NCBI GenBank assembly: GCA_049651845.1
Contig: JBASCW010000030.1
Location: 1 to 24,119, forward strand
Reading direction: 5' to 3'
From: RBG-16-66-20 sp049651845
GTDB lineage: Bacteria > Pseudomonadota > Gammaproteobacteria > Burkholderiales > SG8-39
Length of the DNA stretch: 24,119 nucleotides
The first letter of the stretch is position 1, and each line of letters starts with the position of its first letter. The notes under the pieces were generated by a model. The model was not told the DNA's origin. It did no database searches and was given only the letters and a program-made list of their open reading frames with translations. Positions 14,398 through 21,831 of the stretch are shown here, piece by piece. The position numbers and the translations under genes were made by a program.

Positions 14398-16475
14398 GGT
14401 CTCTCCTTCGGCAGATCGATCCACAGGAAGCCGAACTCGTCCACGCGGCAACGCGCGCCTTCGCCGACGATCACCGTGGACTCGCGCTCCTCGAATATGC
14501 CGGGGCCCTCGACCTCGGCGCCCGCGGCGAGCCGGTAGCGGTCGTAGACGGTGTGGGCAATGAAGTCCCGCGCCGTTCCGGAGTATGCCTTGCGTTCGCC
14601 CTTGACGGCGTCCTGCGCGCGCCCGTGGCGGGCGATCCTGGGCAGGACGAGCGGTTTCACCGGCAGGCTCGCGCGCACGCAAAAATTGACGAACTCCAGC
14701 GGCGACTGGAGATAGGTGCGGCCGTAGAGCCGCGCGTAGGCCTCGTCGAACCTGCGGCGCAGTTCGGCCGCATCGAGCGCGCCGAAATCGCCTTCGGGCA
14801 CCGGCAGGCTCGTCTCCGATCCCTGGCCGATGAAGCGCGCCTGCACCGAGCGCGCGAAGCCGATCGGTCCCTCGGCGCCCGCGCGGCGAAGGGTGCGCTC
14901 GCCGTCGGCTTCGAGCTCGCGGAACAGCGCTTCCAGCTTGGCGAAATCGGCGCTCGCGAACGGCACTTTGTGGCTGCGCACCAGGTCGAAGGCGCGTGGC
15001 GCGGTGAAAAACCCCAGCGCCGAGCCGACCCCGGCGTTCGGCGGCACCATCAGGCGCGGCGCGCCGAGCTTGTGCGCGAGGCCGTAGGCGTGCACCGGGC
15101 CCGCGCCGCCGAACGCCGCCACGGTCACCAGTTGCGGGTTGCCGCCGCGCTCGGCGATGTGGGTCTTTGCCGCCGCCGCCATGGTTTCGTTGATGAGGTC
15201 ATGAATGCCCCACAGCGCATCGATGAACGACACGCCGAGCGGTTTCGCCACGCGCTCCTCGATGCCGCGCCGCGCCGCGGCGATATCCAGCGGCATCGTA
15301 CCGCCGAGGAAATAGGCCGCGTCGAGGTAGCCAAGCAGCAAATCGGCGTCGGTCACCGTAGGCTCGGTGCCGCCGCGCCCATAGCAGATCGGCCCCGGCT
15401 CGGCGCCGGCGCTCTGCGGGCCCACCTGCAGGGTGCCCAGGCGGCTCGCGCGCGCGATGCTGCCGCCGCCGGCGCCGATTTCCATCAGGTCCACCACCGG
15501 CACCTGGATGGTGAGGCCGCTGCCTTTCTGGAAGCGCTGCACGCGGCCGACTTCGAAACTCTGCACCGCCGGGGCGACGCCGCCCTGGATCAGGCAGGAT
15601 TTCGCGGTGGTGCCGCCCATGTCGAAGCAGAACATCTCCGGGCAGTCGAACAGGCGGCTGTAGTGCTGCGCGGCGATCACCGCCGCGGTCGGGCCCGATT
15701 CGATGATGCGCACCGGAAACTCGGCGGCGGTCTCCGCCGAGGTGACGCCGCCGGAGGAAAGCATGATGAAAAGGCGCCCGCGGAAACCGAGCCCTGCCAG
15801 GCGCTCGCGCATGCGCCGCAGGTAGGTCTCGGTGAGCGGCTTCACGTAGGCGTTGGTCACCGTGGTGCTGCTGCGCTCGTATTCCCGGATCTGCGGCAGC
15901 ACCTCGTAGGAAATGGACACCGAGGCCTGCGGCAACTCCTCGGCGAGCAGGCGCTTCAACGCCAGCTCGTGCGCCGGATTCTCGAAGGAATTGAGCAGGC
16001 ACACGGCCACCGACTCGACCCCGAGCTGCGCCATCTCGCGCACCGTTGCGCGCGCCTGCGCCTCATCCAGCGGCCTGAGCACGCTGCCATCGGCACGCAG
16101 GCGTTCGTCCACTTCGAGGCGCCGATCGCGCGGCACCAGCGGCTCGGGCATCTGGGCGAAGGCGTCGTAGGCGGCGTAGCGGATCTCGCGCCCGAGTTCC
16201 AGCACGTCGCGAAAGCCGCGCGTGGTGATGAGGCCGGTGCGCGCGCCCTTCCTCTCGATGATCGCGTTGATGACCAGCGTGGTGCCGTGGATCACCTCCT
16301 GCAGCCCCTCGATGCAGCCCGGCGACCGGCCGGCGAGGGCGCGCAGGCCCGCCTCGATGGCGTCCGACGGATCGCGCGGCGTGGTCAGGCACTTGTAGGT
16401 GCTGGCGCGCCCGCTCGCATCGTCCAGGAGGACGAAGTCGGTGAAGGTGCCGCCGACGTCGATGCCGATGCGCAT
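14394..16475 (-). CDS. hyuA: Hydantoinase A / oxoprolinase-family ATP-binding subunit
   Basis: The 693-residue protein starts MRIGIDVGGTFTDFVLLDD, the phosphate-binding loop of the Hydant_A_N fold. It then has NSFENPAHE, IMLSSGGVTS, ESGPTAAVIAA, CFDMGGTTAKSCLI and AAFGGAGPVHAYGLA, the ATPase core of this family. The C-terminus (about 500-690) matches the hydantoinase A C-terminal region. ATP hydrolysis by HyuA drives amide ring opening with HyuB. The gene is read away from the GntR regulator. The 77-bp gap between their starts contains the GTATAC palindrome, so HyuAB is probably under that regulator. Substrate specificity cannot be read from the sequence. The absence of a third small subunit argues against acetone carboxylase. 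Confidence 0.9.
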   Translation of the reverse strand: MRIGIDVGGTFTDFVLLDDASGRASTYKCLTTPRDPSDAIEAGLRALAGRSPGCIEGLQEVIHGTTLVINAIIERKGARTGLITTRGFRDVLELGREIRYAAYDAFAQMPEPLVPRDRRLEVDERLRADGSVLRPLDEAQARATVREMAQLGVESVAVCLLNSFENPAHELALKRLLAEELPQASVSISYEVLPQIREYERSSTTVTNAYVKPLTETYLRRMRERLAGLGFRGRLFIMLSSGGVTSAETAAEFPVRIIESGPTAAVIAAQHYSRLFDCPEMFCFDMGGTTAKSCLIQGGVAPAVQSFEVGRVQRFQKGSGLTIQVPVVDLMEIGAGGGSIARASRLGTLQVGPQSAGAEPGPICYGRGGTEPTVTDADLLLGYLDAAYFLGGTMPLDIAAARRGIEERVAKPLGVSFIDALWGIHDLINETMAAAAKTHIAERGGNPQLVTVAAFGGAGPVHAYGLAHKLGAPRLMVPPNAGVGSALGFFTAPRAFDLVRSHKVPFASADFAKLEALFRELEADGERTLRRAGAEGPIGFARSVQARFIGQGSETSLPVPEGDFGALDAAELRRRFDEAYARLYGRTYLQSPLEFVNFCVRASLPVKPLVLPRIARHGRAQDAVKGERKAYSGTARDFIAHTVYDRYRLAAGAEVEGPGIFEERESTVIVGEGARCRVDEFGFLWIDLPKERP

Positions 16476-16482
16476 GGGGTGC

Positions 16483-16488
16483 TTGACA
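16483..16488 (+). promoter_or_regulatory. Candidate -35 for the GntR operon (TTGACA)
   Basis: A perfect TTGACA is followed after 15 bases by TATACG (16504-16509), which lies inside the palindromic operator. The spacing is shorter than the ideal 17, so the assignment is tentative. If correct, operator binding would occlude the -10 element. Confidence 0.4.
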
Positions 16489-16501
16489 CTCCCGGAGTCG
16501 A

Positions 16502-16523
16502 GGTATACGGTATACCGTACACC
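16502..16523. promoter_or_regulatory. Nested palindromic operator for the GntR-family regulator
   Basis: The site contains a perfect 15-base palindrome GGTATACGGTATACC (16502-16516). A second overlapping one, TACGGTATACCGTA (16506-16519), extends to 16502-16523 with one mismatched pair. It can also be read as three tandem heptamers GGTATAC-GGTATAC-CGTACAC. FCD-type GntR regulators commonly bind short palindromes with GTATAC-like or GT-N-AC cores. It sits between divergent hyuA and gntR, so it is well placed for control of both. Confidence 0.72.
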
Positions 16524-16552
16524 AAGACTTCGGGCGCGTCCAGGGACCGCAC

Positions 16553-17221
16553 ATGATCGCCAGGCTGCAAGCGCTCGAGCGGCACGAGCCGCTCGGCGAC
16601 CGCGTTTACGCGACGCTGCGCGGTTACCTGCGCGCGGGCCGCATTGCCACCGGGCAGCCGCTGCAGGAGGCGGTGATCGCGGCGCAGCTGGGCGTGTCGC
16701 GCACGCCGGTGCGCGAGGCGCTGGCGCGGCTGGCGAGCGAAGGGCTGGTGGTGGCCGAGGGCCGCAGCTTCACGGTGCCGGCGCTGGACGAGGGCGACAT
16801 CGAGGACATCTATGCGCTCAGGTTCCTGCTCGAGCCCGAGGCGCTGCGCCTGGTCGCCGCGGCCAGGCCCGAGCGCAAGCAGCTGGCGCCGCTGCGCAAG
16901 GCGCTGGAGGACATGGCGGCGGCGCACGAGGCGGGCAACGGCTCGGCCTTCATGGACGCCAACTACCGCTATCGAGATGCGTGGACCGCGCTGGTGCCGA
17001 ACCAGCGCCTGGTGCGCGGCATCCAGCTCTACGCCGAGCACGTGCGCTACCTGCGCGCCTTCACGCTCGACGATGCCGCGGTGCGCGCGCTGGTGCTGAA
17101 AGGGCTGAAGCAGCTCGCCGCGGCGCTTGCGGCGGGCGACGGCGAGGCCGCGGCCAAGGCGATGCGCGCGCACCTCGGCAATGCAAAGCGGATACTGCTC
17201 GACAAGATTCGGGAGCGTTGA
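16553..17221 (+). CDS. GntR-family (FCD subfamily) transcriptional regulator
   Basis: The 222-residue protein has an N-terminal winged helix (about 12-75) with the classic GQPLQEAVIAAQLGVSRTP core followed by VREALARLASEGLV. The C-terminal part is a helical FCD ligand domain. In that domain the usual (D/N)xxFH metal-site motif reads NYRYR, so the first His ligand appears replaced. His residues remain elsewhere (HVRYL, HLGNAK). FCD regulators typically sense carboxylic acids or acyl-CoA-type ligands and act as repressors. ATG 16553 follows AGGGA. The thiolase gene starts 3 bases after its stop, so the regulator heads the catabolic operon and is probably autoregulated through the operator at 16502-16523. 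Confidence 0.9.
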   Translation: MIARLQALERHEPLGDRVYATLRGYLRAGRIATGQPLQEAVIAAQLGVSRTPVREALARLASEGLVVAEGRSFTVPALDEGDIEDIYALRFLLEPEALRLVAAARPERKQLAPLRKALEDMAAAHEAGNGSAFMDANYRYRDAWTALVPNQRLVRGIQLYAEHVRYLRAFTLDDAAVRALVLKGLKQLAAALAAGDGEAAAKAMRAHLGNAKRILLDKIRER

Positions 17222-17224
17222 GCG

Positions 17225-18430
17225 ATGGACTACAAGGCGGAAATTCCCTACGGCTGCTACTGGAGCACGCCGTTCGCGCGCTGGCAGGGCGCGTTTGCGA
17301 ACCTGAACGCGGTCGAGTTCGCGGCGCACGTGGTGAAAAAGGAACTCGCCAGGCGCGGCCTCCCGGCGCAGGCGTTCGACCACGGCGTGCTCGGTTTCAG
17401 CGTGCCGCAGAAGCACTCGTTCTACGGCCTGCCGTGGCTCGCCGGCATGGCGGGCATCGGCCAGATCGGCGGCCCGACGCTGATGCAGGCCTGCGCCACC
17501 GGCGTGCGCGTGCTGCTCGGCGGCGCGCAGGAGATCGAGACGGGCCTGTCGAAGGTCTCGCTGACCGTGACCTGCGACCGCACCTCGAACGGGCCGCACC
17601 TCTATTACCCGAACCCGCGCGCACCGGGCGGCACCGGCGGCCACGAAGACTGGGTGATGGACAACTTCGGTTGCGACCCGCTCGGGCCACACGCGATGGT
17701 GGCCACGGCGGAAAACGTAGCGAAGAAGCACGGCATCGGCACGCCCGAGCAGCACGACGTCGTGCTGCGCCGCGAAGCGCAGTACCGCGAAGCGCTCGCC
17801 AATGACTCGGCATTCCACAAGCGGTTCATGACGCTGCCCTTCGACGTGCCGGACCCCGCCTACCGCAAGACCGCGGTGACGATCGCGGGCGACGAGGGCA
17901 TCAACTATTCCACCGCCGAGGGGCTGGCGAAGCTGAAGCCCGTGGTGCAGGGCGGCACGGTCACCTATGGCGCCCAGACGCACCCGGCGGACGGCAACGC
18001 GGCGATCGTGCTCGCGAGCCCGCAACGCGCGCAGGAACTGTCGCGCGACCCGAAAATCCGCATCCGGCTGCGCGGTTTCGGCCAGTCGCGCGCCGCGCTC
18101 GCCTACATGCCCGAAGCGCCGATCCCGGCGGCCGAGGGCGCCCTGGCGCAGGCCGGCCTCGCCATCGGCAGGATGGACGCGATCAAGACGCACAACCCTT
18201 TCGCTCTCAACGACATTCTGTTTTCGCGCACCACCGGCGTGGATATCGCGCGCATGAACAATTACGGCTGCTCGCTCGTCTGGGGCCATCCCCAGGCGCC
18301 GATGGGCACCCGCGCGATCATCGAGCTGATCGAGGAGCTGGTGTTGCGCGGCGGCGGCTGCGGCCTCTTTACCGGCTGCGCCGCCGGCGACACCGCGATG
18401 GCCGTGGTGCTTGAGGTATCGGGCCGATAG
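17225..18430 (+). CDS. Thiolase-family protein (acetyl-CoA acetyltransferase-like)
   Basis: The 401-residue protein has a thiolase fold with nucleophile Cys90 in QACATG. The second motif is KTHNPFALND with His323, instead of the degradative-thiolase NEAFA. The third is WGHPQAPMG with His355. Near the end, GGGCGLFTGC places Cys at 379 and 385, whereas classical thiolases have Cys two residues before GGG. The mix points to an atypical branch of the superfamily, which could cleave or condense an unusual 3-oxoacyl-CoA. No DUF35/OB-fold partner, often needed by SCP2-type relatives, is visible nearby. It begins 3 bases after gntR. Confidence 0.85.
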   Translation: MDYKAEIPYGCYWSTPFARWQGAFANLNAVEFAAHVVKKELARRGLPAQAFDHGVLGFSVPQKHSFYGLPWLAGMAGIGQIGGPTLMQACATGVRVLLGGAQEIETGLSKVSLTVTCDRTSNGPHLYYPNPRAPGGTGGHEDWVMDNFGCDPLGPHAMVATAENVAKKHGIGTPEQHDVVLRREAQYREALANDSAFHKRFMTLPFDVPDPAYRKTAVTIAGDEGINYSTAEGLAKLKPVVQGGTVTYGAQTHPADGNAAIVLASPQRAQELSRDPKIRIRLRGFGQSRAALAYMPEAPIPAAEGALAQAGLAIGRMDAIKTHNPFALNDILFSRTTGVDIARMNNYGCSLVWGHPQAPMGTRAIIELIEELVLRGGGCGLFTGCAAGDTAMAVVLEVSGR

Positions 18431-18445
18431 GAAGGGGCGGATCGC

Positions 18446-19897
18446 ATGGACCTTTCGCACTGGATCGAACGGCACGCGCGCTTTACGCCCGGCGCCGTTG
18501 CGGTCCGGTTCGAAGGCGCGGCAATCAGCTACGCCGAGCTTGCGCAGCGGATCGGGTGCGCGGCGGCCGTGCTCGCGGCGCGCGGGGTCCGGCGCGGCGA
18601 TGCGGTGGCCTGGCTCGGCATGAATCATCCCGCGGTGCTGGTGCTGCTGTTCGCCTGCGCGCGCCTGGGCGCGATGCTGGTACCGCTCAACTGGCGCCTC
18701 GCGCCGCCGGAGATCGCGCGCGTGGCGGCCGACTGTGCGCCCAAGGTCGTGCTGGTCGAGCATGGTTTTTCCGGCATTCTCCAGGGGTTTGGCCTGGACG
18801 TACTCGAGGCGCAGACCGGTTCCATTCCGGAGCCGGAGGGCAGCGAGGACTCGCCGCTGCTCCTTTGCTACACCTCCGGCTCGACCGGTGCGCCCAAGGG
18901 CGTGGTGCTGACGCAGCGCGCGGTTCTCTGGAACGCGGTCAACAGCACGCACATGCACGACCTGACCAGCGCCGACCGGGTGCTGACCACGCTGCCGATG
19001 TTCCATGTGGGCGGGATGAATATCCAGACCACGCCCGCGCTGCACGCCGGCGCGAGCGTGACGCTGCACGCGAAGTTCGACCCGGCGGCGACGCTCGAGG
19101 CGATCGAGCGCGAGCGCATCACGCTCGCGGTGCTGGTCCCGGCGCAGTTGAGCGCGCTGATGGCGCTGGCGCGCTGGCAGAGCGTGGACCTCTCCAGCCT
19201 GCGCATGATCACCACCGGCTCGACGATCGTGTCGGAAGCCTTCGTGCGCCAGGTGAGCGAACGGGGCGTGCCGGTGGTCCAGGTCTACGGTTCGACCGAG
19301 ACCTGCCCGATCGCGGCCTACGTGCGTGTTGAGGATGCGCTGCGCAAGGCGGGCTCGGCCGGAGTGACGGCGCTTCACTGCGAAATGAAAATCGTCGGCG
19401 AGGACGGCTCCGCGCTGCCGCCGGGGCGCGACGGCGAGATCCTGGTGCGCGGGCCGAACGTGGCGGCGGGATACTGGAACGCGGGCGCGGAGACGGCGCA
19501 GGCATTCGTGAACGGCTGGTACCGCTCGGGCGACCTGGGGCACTTCGACGGCGAAGGGCACCTGTACGTCGTTTCGCGCAAGAAGGACATGATCATCTCC
19601 GGCGGCGAGAACGTCTATCCGGCCGAGGTGGAGAGCGTGCTGCTCGATTGCCCCGCGATCGAGGACGCGTGCGTGGTCGGCAGGGCGGATGCGCGCTGGG
19701 GCGAGACGGTGGTCGCCGCGGTGGTGCTCAAGCCCGGCCGCCGCATGACGGAAGCCGAGGCGATGGCGCTCTTCGAGGGGCGCATCGCCCGCTACAAGCA
19801 TCCGCGCGAAGTGCGCTTCCTCGAACGCCTGCCGCGCAGCGCGCTCGGCAAGGTGCAGAAGGACGCGGTGCGCGCAGCCGTGATGCAGCGCAATTGA
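18446..19897 (+). CDS. Acyl-CoA synthetase (class I adenylate-forming, FadD-like)
   Basis: The 483-residue ligase activates a carboxylic acid to its CoA thioester via an acyl-adenylate. The P-loop-like motif TSGSTGAPKG starts at residue 143. YGSTETCP is the adenine/acyl site motif. YRSGDLGHFDGEGHLYVVSR followed by KKDMIISGGENVYPAEVE is the hinge and A8 region. PRSALGK carries the catalytic Lys469. All motifs are intact. At 483 residues it is among the shorter members, resembling medium-chain or aromatic acid ligases more than long-chain FadD. The substrate cannot be assigned. It is 15 bases downstream of the thiolase gene, with GGAAGGGG as the ribosome site. It would supply the CoA ester for the dehydrogenase and mutase that follow. 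Confidence 0.9.
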   Translation: MDLSHWIERHARFTPGAVAVRFEGAAISYAELAQRIGCAAAVLAARGVRRGDAVAWLGMNHPAVLVLLFACARLGAMLVPLNWRLAPPEIARVAADCAPKVVLVEHGFSGILQGFGLDVLEAQTGSIPEPEGSEDSPLLLCYTSGSTGAPKGVVLTQRAVLWNAVNSTHMHDLTSADRVLTTLPMFHVGGMNIQTTPALHAGASVTLHAKFDPAATLEAIERERITLAVLVPAQLSALMALARWQSVDLSSLRMITTGSTIVSEAFVRQVSERGVPVVQVYGSTETCPIAAYVRVEDALRKAGSAGVTALHCEMKIVGEDGSALPPGRDGEILVRGPNVAAGYWNAGAETAQAFVNGWYRSGDLGHFDGEGHLYVVSRKKDMIISGGENVYPAEVESVLLDCPAIEDACVVGRADARWGETVVAAVVLKPGRRMTEAEAMALFEGRIARYKHPREVRFLERLPRSALGKVQKDAVRAAVMQRN

Positions 19898-19908
19898 GCG
19901 GAGAGCCG

Positions 19909-20334
19909 ATGAAAGTCAACAAGCTGGATCACATCTGCATCGCGGTCAGGAACCTCGAGGCGGCGAAGAAGATCTGGGAGCCGATCCTCGGCAAGGACAA
20001 GCCCGACGACGCCTACGTGGACGAGCCCGAGAAGATCCGCGTGGCGCGCTACTGGGTGGGCGGGGTCGGCTTCGAGCTGATGGAGTCGCTCACGCCGGAT
20101 GGCGAGGTGGCCAGGTTCATCGAAAAGCGCGGCGAGGGGGTCATGCTCGTTTCGCTCAACGTGGACAACACGCGCGCGGCGATGGCGGAACTCAAGGCGA
20201 AGGACTATCCGTTCATCGGCGGGGCGCGGAAGTTCCGCGACTGCGAGTTCGCCTTTATTCCACCGAAGGCGGTGAATGGGGTGCTGCTCGAACTTATCGA
20301 CTACAAATGGAATGAACTCCGATCTAAACCCTGA
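19909..20334 (+). CDS. VOC-family protein of the methylmalonyl-CoA epimerase type, altered metal site
   Basis: The 141-residue protein aligns end to end with methylmalonyl-CoA epimerases as I know them: LDHICIAVRNLEAA, RVARYWVGGVGFELMES, ARFIEKRGEGV and GVLLELID. The expected ligands His8, Glu56 and Glu128 are present. The invariant EGIHHIAFEV stretch reads EGVMLVSLNV, so the two adjacent His become Met79-Leu80 and one metal ligand is lost. It may therefore act on another substrate, use fewer ligands, or be a binding protein. ATG 19909 follows GGAGAG. The next gene overlaps it by 23 bases. It is unlikely to be an ordinary Mce. Confidence 0.82.
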   Translation: MKVNKLDHICIAVRNLEAAKKIWEPILGKDKPDDAYVDEPEKIRVARYWVGGVGFELMESLTPDGEVARFIEKRGEGVMLVSLNVDNTRAAMAELKAKDYPFIGGARKFRDCEFAFIPPKAVNGVLLELIDYKWNELRSKP

Positions 20335-21445
20335 ACAGCAACAAGTACGCGACACGTTCGCGCGCTTCTGCGACGAGCGCATCGCGCCGCAGGCGGCGGC
20401 CATGGACGAGGCGCACGCCTATCCGCGCGAGCTCTTCGGGAAGCTGGCCGGGATGGGCCTCTACGGCATGCGCTACCCGGAGGATGTCGGCGGCAGCGGC
20501 ATGCAGCTGACGGAATTCTGCCTGGCCCTTGAGGAAATCGCGCGCGGCTCGATGTCGCTCGCAGGTTGCGCGGCGATGCAGTCGCTGATGGGCACCAAGT
20601 TCCTGCACATGCTCGGCAACGCCGACATCCTGGAACGGTTGTTCAAGCCGGCGCTGCGCGGCGAGAAGATCGGCGCCATCTGCATGACCGAGCCCAACGC
20701 CGGCAGCGACCTCGAGGGCATCGCCACGCACGCGCGCAAGGTCGAGGGCGGCTACCTGCTCAACGGGCAAAAGACCTGGGTCACCGCGGCGCCGGTGGCG
20801 GACTTCTTCACCGTGTTTGCCAAGGCGGGCGCGGAAAAAAAGCTCACCATCTTTCTCGTCGAGCGCGGCTTCAAGGGCCTGCAGTTCGGCCGTGCGATCG
20901 AGAAGATGGGCGTGTGGGCGCTGCCTACCTCGGAACTTGCATTCGACGACTGTTTCGTGCCGGACAGCCATCGGCTATCTAAGGAAGAAGGCGACGGCGA
21001 GGGGCACCTGAGAAAGACGCTGGCCGAGATCCGCATCATCACCGGGGCGATGGCGGTGGGCCTCGCGCGCGCGGCGCTCGATGCGGCGCTCGGCTACGCG
21101 GGCGAGCGCAAGCAGTTCGGCAAGCCGATCAACCGCTACCAGGCGATCCAGATGAAGCTCGCGGAGATGGCCACCGAACTGGAGGCCGCCACGCAGCTGG
21201 TCTACCGCGCGGCCTGGCTGCGCGATGCCGGCAAGCCGCACCACAAGGAGGCGGCGATGGCGAAGCTGTTCGCGAGCGAGAGTGCTGCGCGCATCGCCGA
21301 CCAGGCGGCGCGGGTATATGCCTCCTACGGGTTTGCGATGGAATACCCGGTGCAGCGCTACCTGCGCGACGTGCGCTTCACCCTGATCGGCGGTGGCACC
21401 AGCGAGATCCTCAAGCTCATCATCGCCAAAGAGCTTTCCAGATGA
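20312..21445 (+). CDS. Acyl-CoA dehydrogenase, isovaleryl-CoA-dehydrogenase-like active site
   Basis: The 377-residue FAD flavoenzyme introduces a 2,3 double bond into an acyl-CoA. Motifs are ICMTEPNAGSDLEGIAT (flavin/substrate loop), GQKTWVTAA, and YAGERKQFGKPINRYQ. At the position where medium- and short-chain enzymes carry the catalytic Glu (YEGT), it reads IGGGTSEI with Gly360. In the helix region used by isovaleryl-CoA dehydrogenase it has LAEIRIITG with Glu239, which is the likely base. This suggests a branched or long acyl substrate. ATG 20312 gives MNSDLNPEQQQVRD, the usual beginning, and overlaps the upstream gene by 23 bases. Its stop overlaps the start of the B12-binding subunit (ATGA). 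Confidence 0.9.
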   Translation: MNSDLNPEQQQVRDTFARFCDERIAPQAAAMDEAHAYPRELFGKLAGMGLYGMRYPEDVGGSGMQLTEFCLALEEIARGSMSLAGCAAMQSLMGTKFLHMLGNADILERLFKPALRGEKIGAICMTEPNAGSDLEGIATHARKVEGGYLLNGQKTWVTAAPVADFFTVFAKAGAEKKLTIFLVERGFKGLQFGRAIEKMGVWALPTSELAFDDCFVPDSHRLSKEEGDGEGHLRKTLAEIRIITGAMAVGLARAALDAALGYAGERKQFGKPINRYQAIQMKLAEMATELEAATQLVYRAAWLRDAGKPHHKEAAMAKLFASESAARIADQAARVYASYGFAMEYPVQRYLRDVRFTLIGGGTSEILKLIIAKELSR

Positions 21446-21831
21446 AGAAGACGAAAATTGTCCTCGCCAAGCCGGGCCTGGACGGCCACGACCAGGGGGC
21501 GAAAGTGGTGGCGCGCGCGCTGATGGACGCGGGGTTCGAGGTCATCTACACCGGGCTGCGGCAGACCCCGGAGGCGATCGCGCGCATCGCGCTCGATGAG
21601 GACGCGGATGTGATCGCGCTCTCGTCCATGGCCGGCTCGCACCTGCCGATCTGCAGGAAGCTGAAGCCCCTGCTGGAGCAGGCGGGCCTCGCCGACAAGC
21701 TCTGGGTCATTGGCGGCAACCTGCCGGCGCAGGACCACGCCTCGCTGCGTGCGCTCGGCTTCAAGGGCATCTTCCCCTCGAGCTCCAAGCTCGACGACAT
21801 CATCAACTACATCCGGACCCACGCGCCATGA
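21442..21831 (+). CDS. Cobalamin-binding small subunit of acyl-CoA mutase
   Basis: This 129-residue protein is a stand-alone B12-binding Rossmann domain. It begins KIVLAKPGLDGHDQGAKVVA, containing the DxHxxG motif (Asp14, His16, Gly19), where His16 replaces the lower axial base of adenosylcobalamin. SSMAGSH and VIGGNLPAQDH complete the cofactor pocket (normally S.L...H and GG.IP..D). In methylmalonyl-CoA mutase this domain is fused to the catalytic barrel. Separate subunits are typical of isobutyryl-CoA, 2-hydroxyisobutyryl-CoA and archaeal-type acyl-CoA mutases. It overlaps the dehydrogenase stop and the mutase start by ATGA at both ends, so the three are translationally coupled. Confidence 0.93.
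   Translation: MKKTKIVLAKPGLDGHDQGAKVVARALMDAGFEVIYTGLRQTPEAIARIALDEDADVIALSSMAGSHLPICRKLKPLLEQAGLADKLWVIGGNLPAQDHASLRALGFKGIFPSSSKLDDIINYIRTHAP

Noticed and set aside
14398..14682. N-terminal extension of hyuB
   Set aside because: It lies inside hyuA. The ATGA overlap and GGAGAG site at 14397 define the start.
14394..16475. HyuAB as acetone carboxylase
   Set aside because: No gamma-like small subunit or acetone-specific neighbours. Subunit sizes fit the hydantoinase/oxoprolinase family in general.
16385..19801. An 1138-codon minus-strand frame opposite gntR, thiolase and ligase
   Set aside because: Same composition artefact. The plus-strand genes carry complete family motifs and good ribosome sites.
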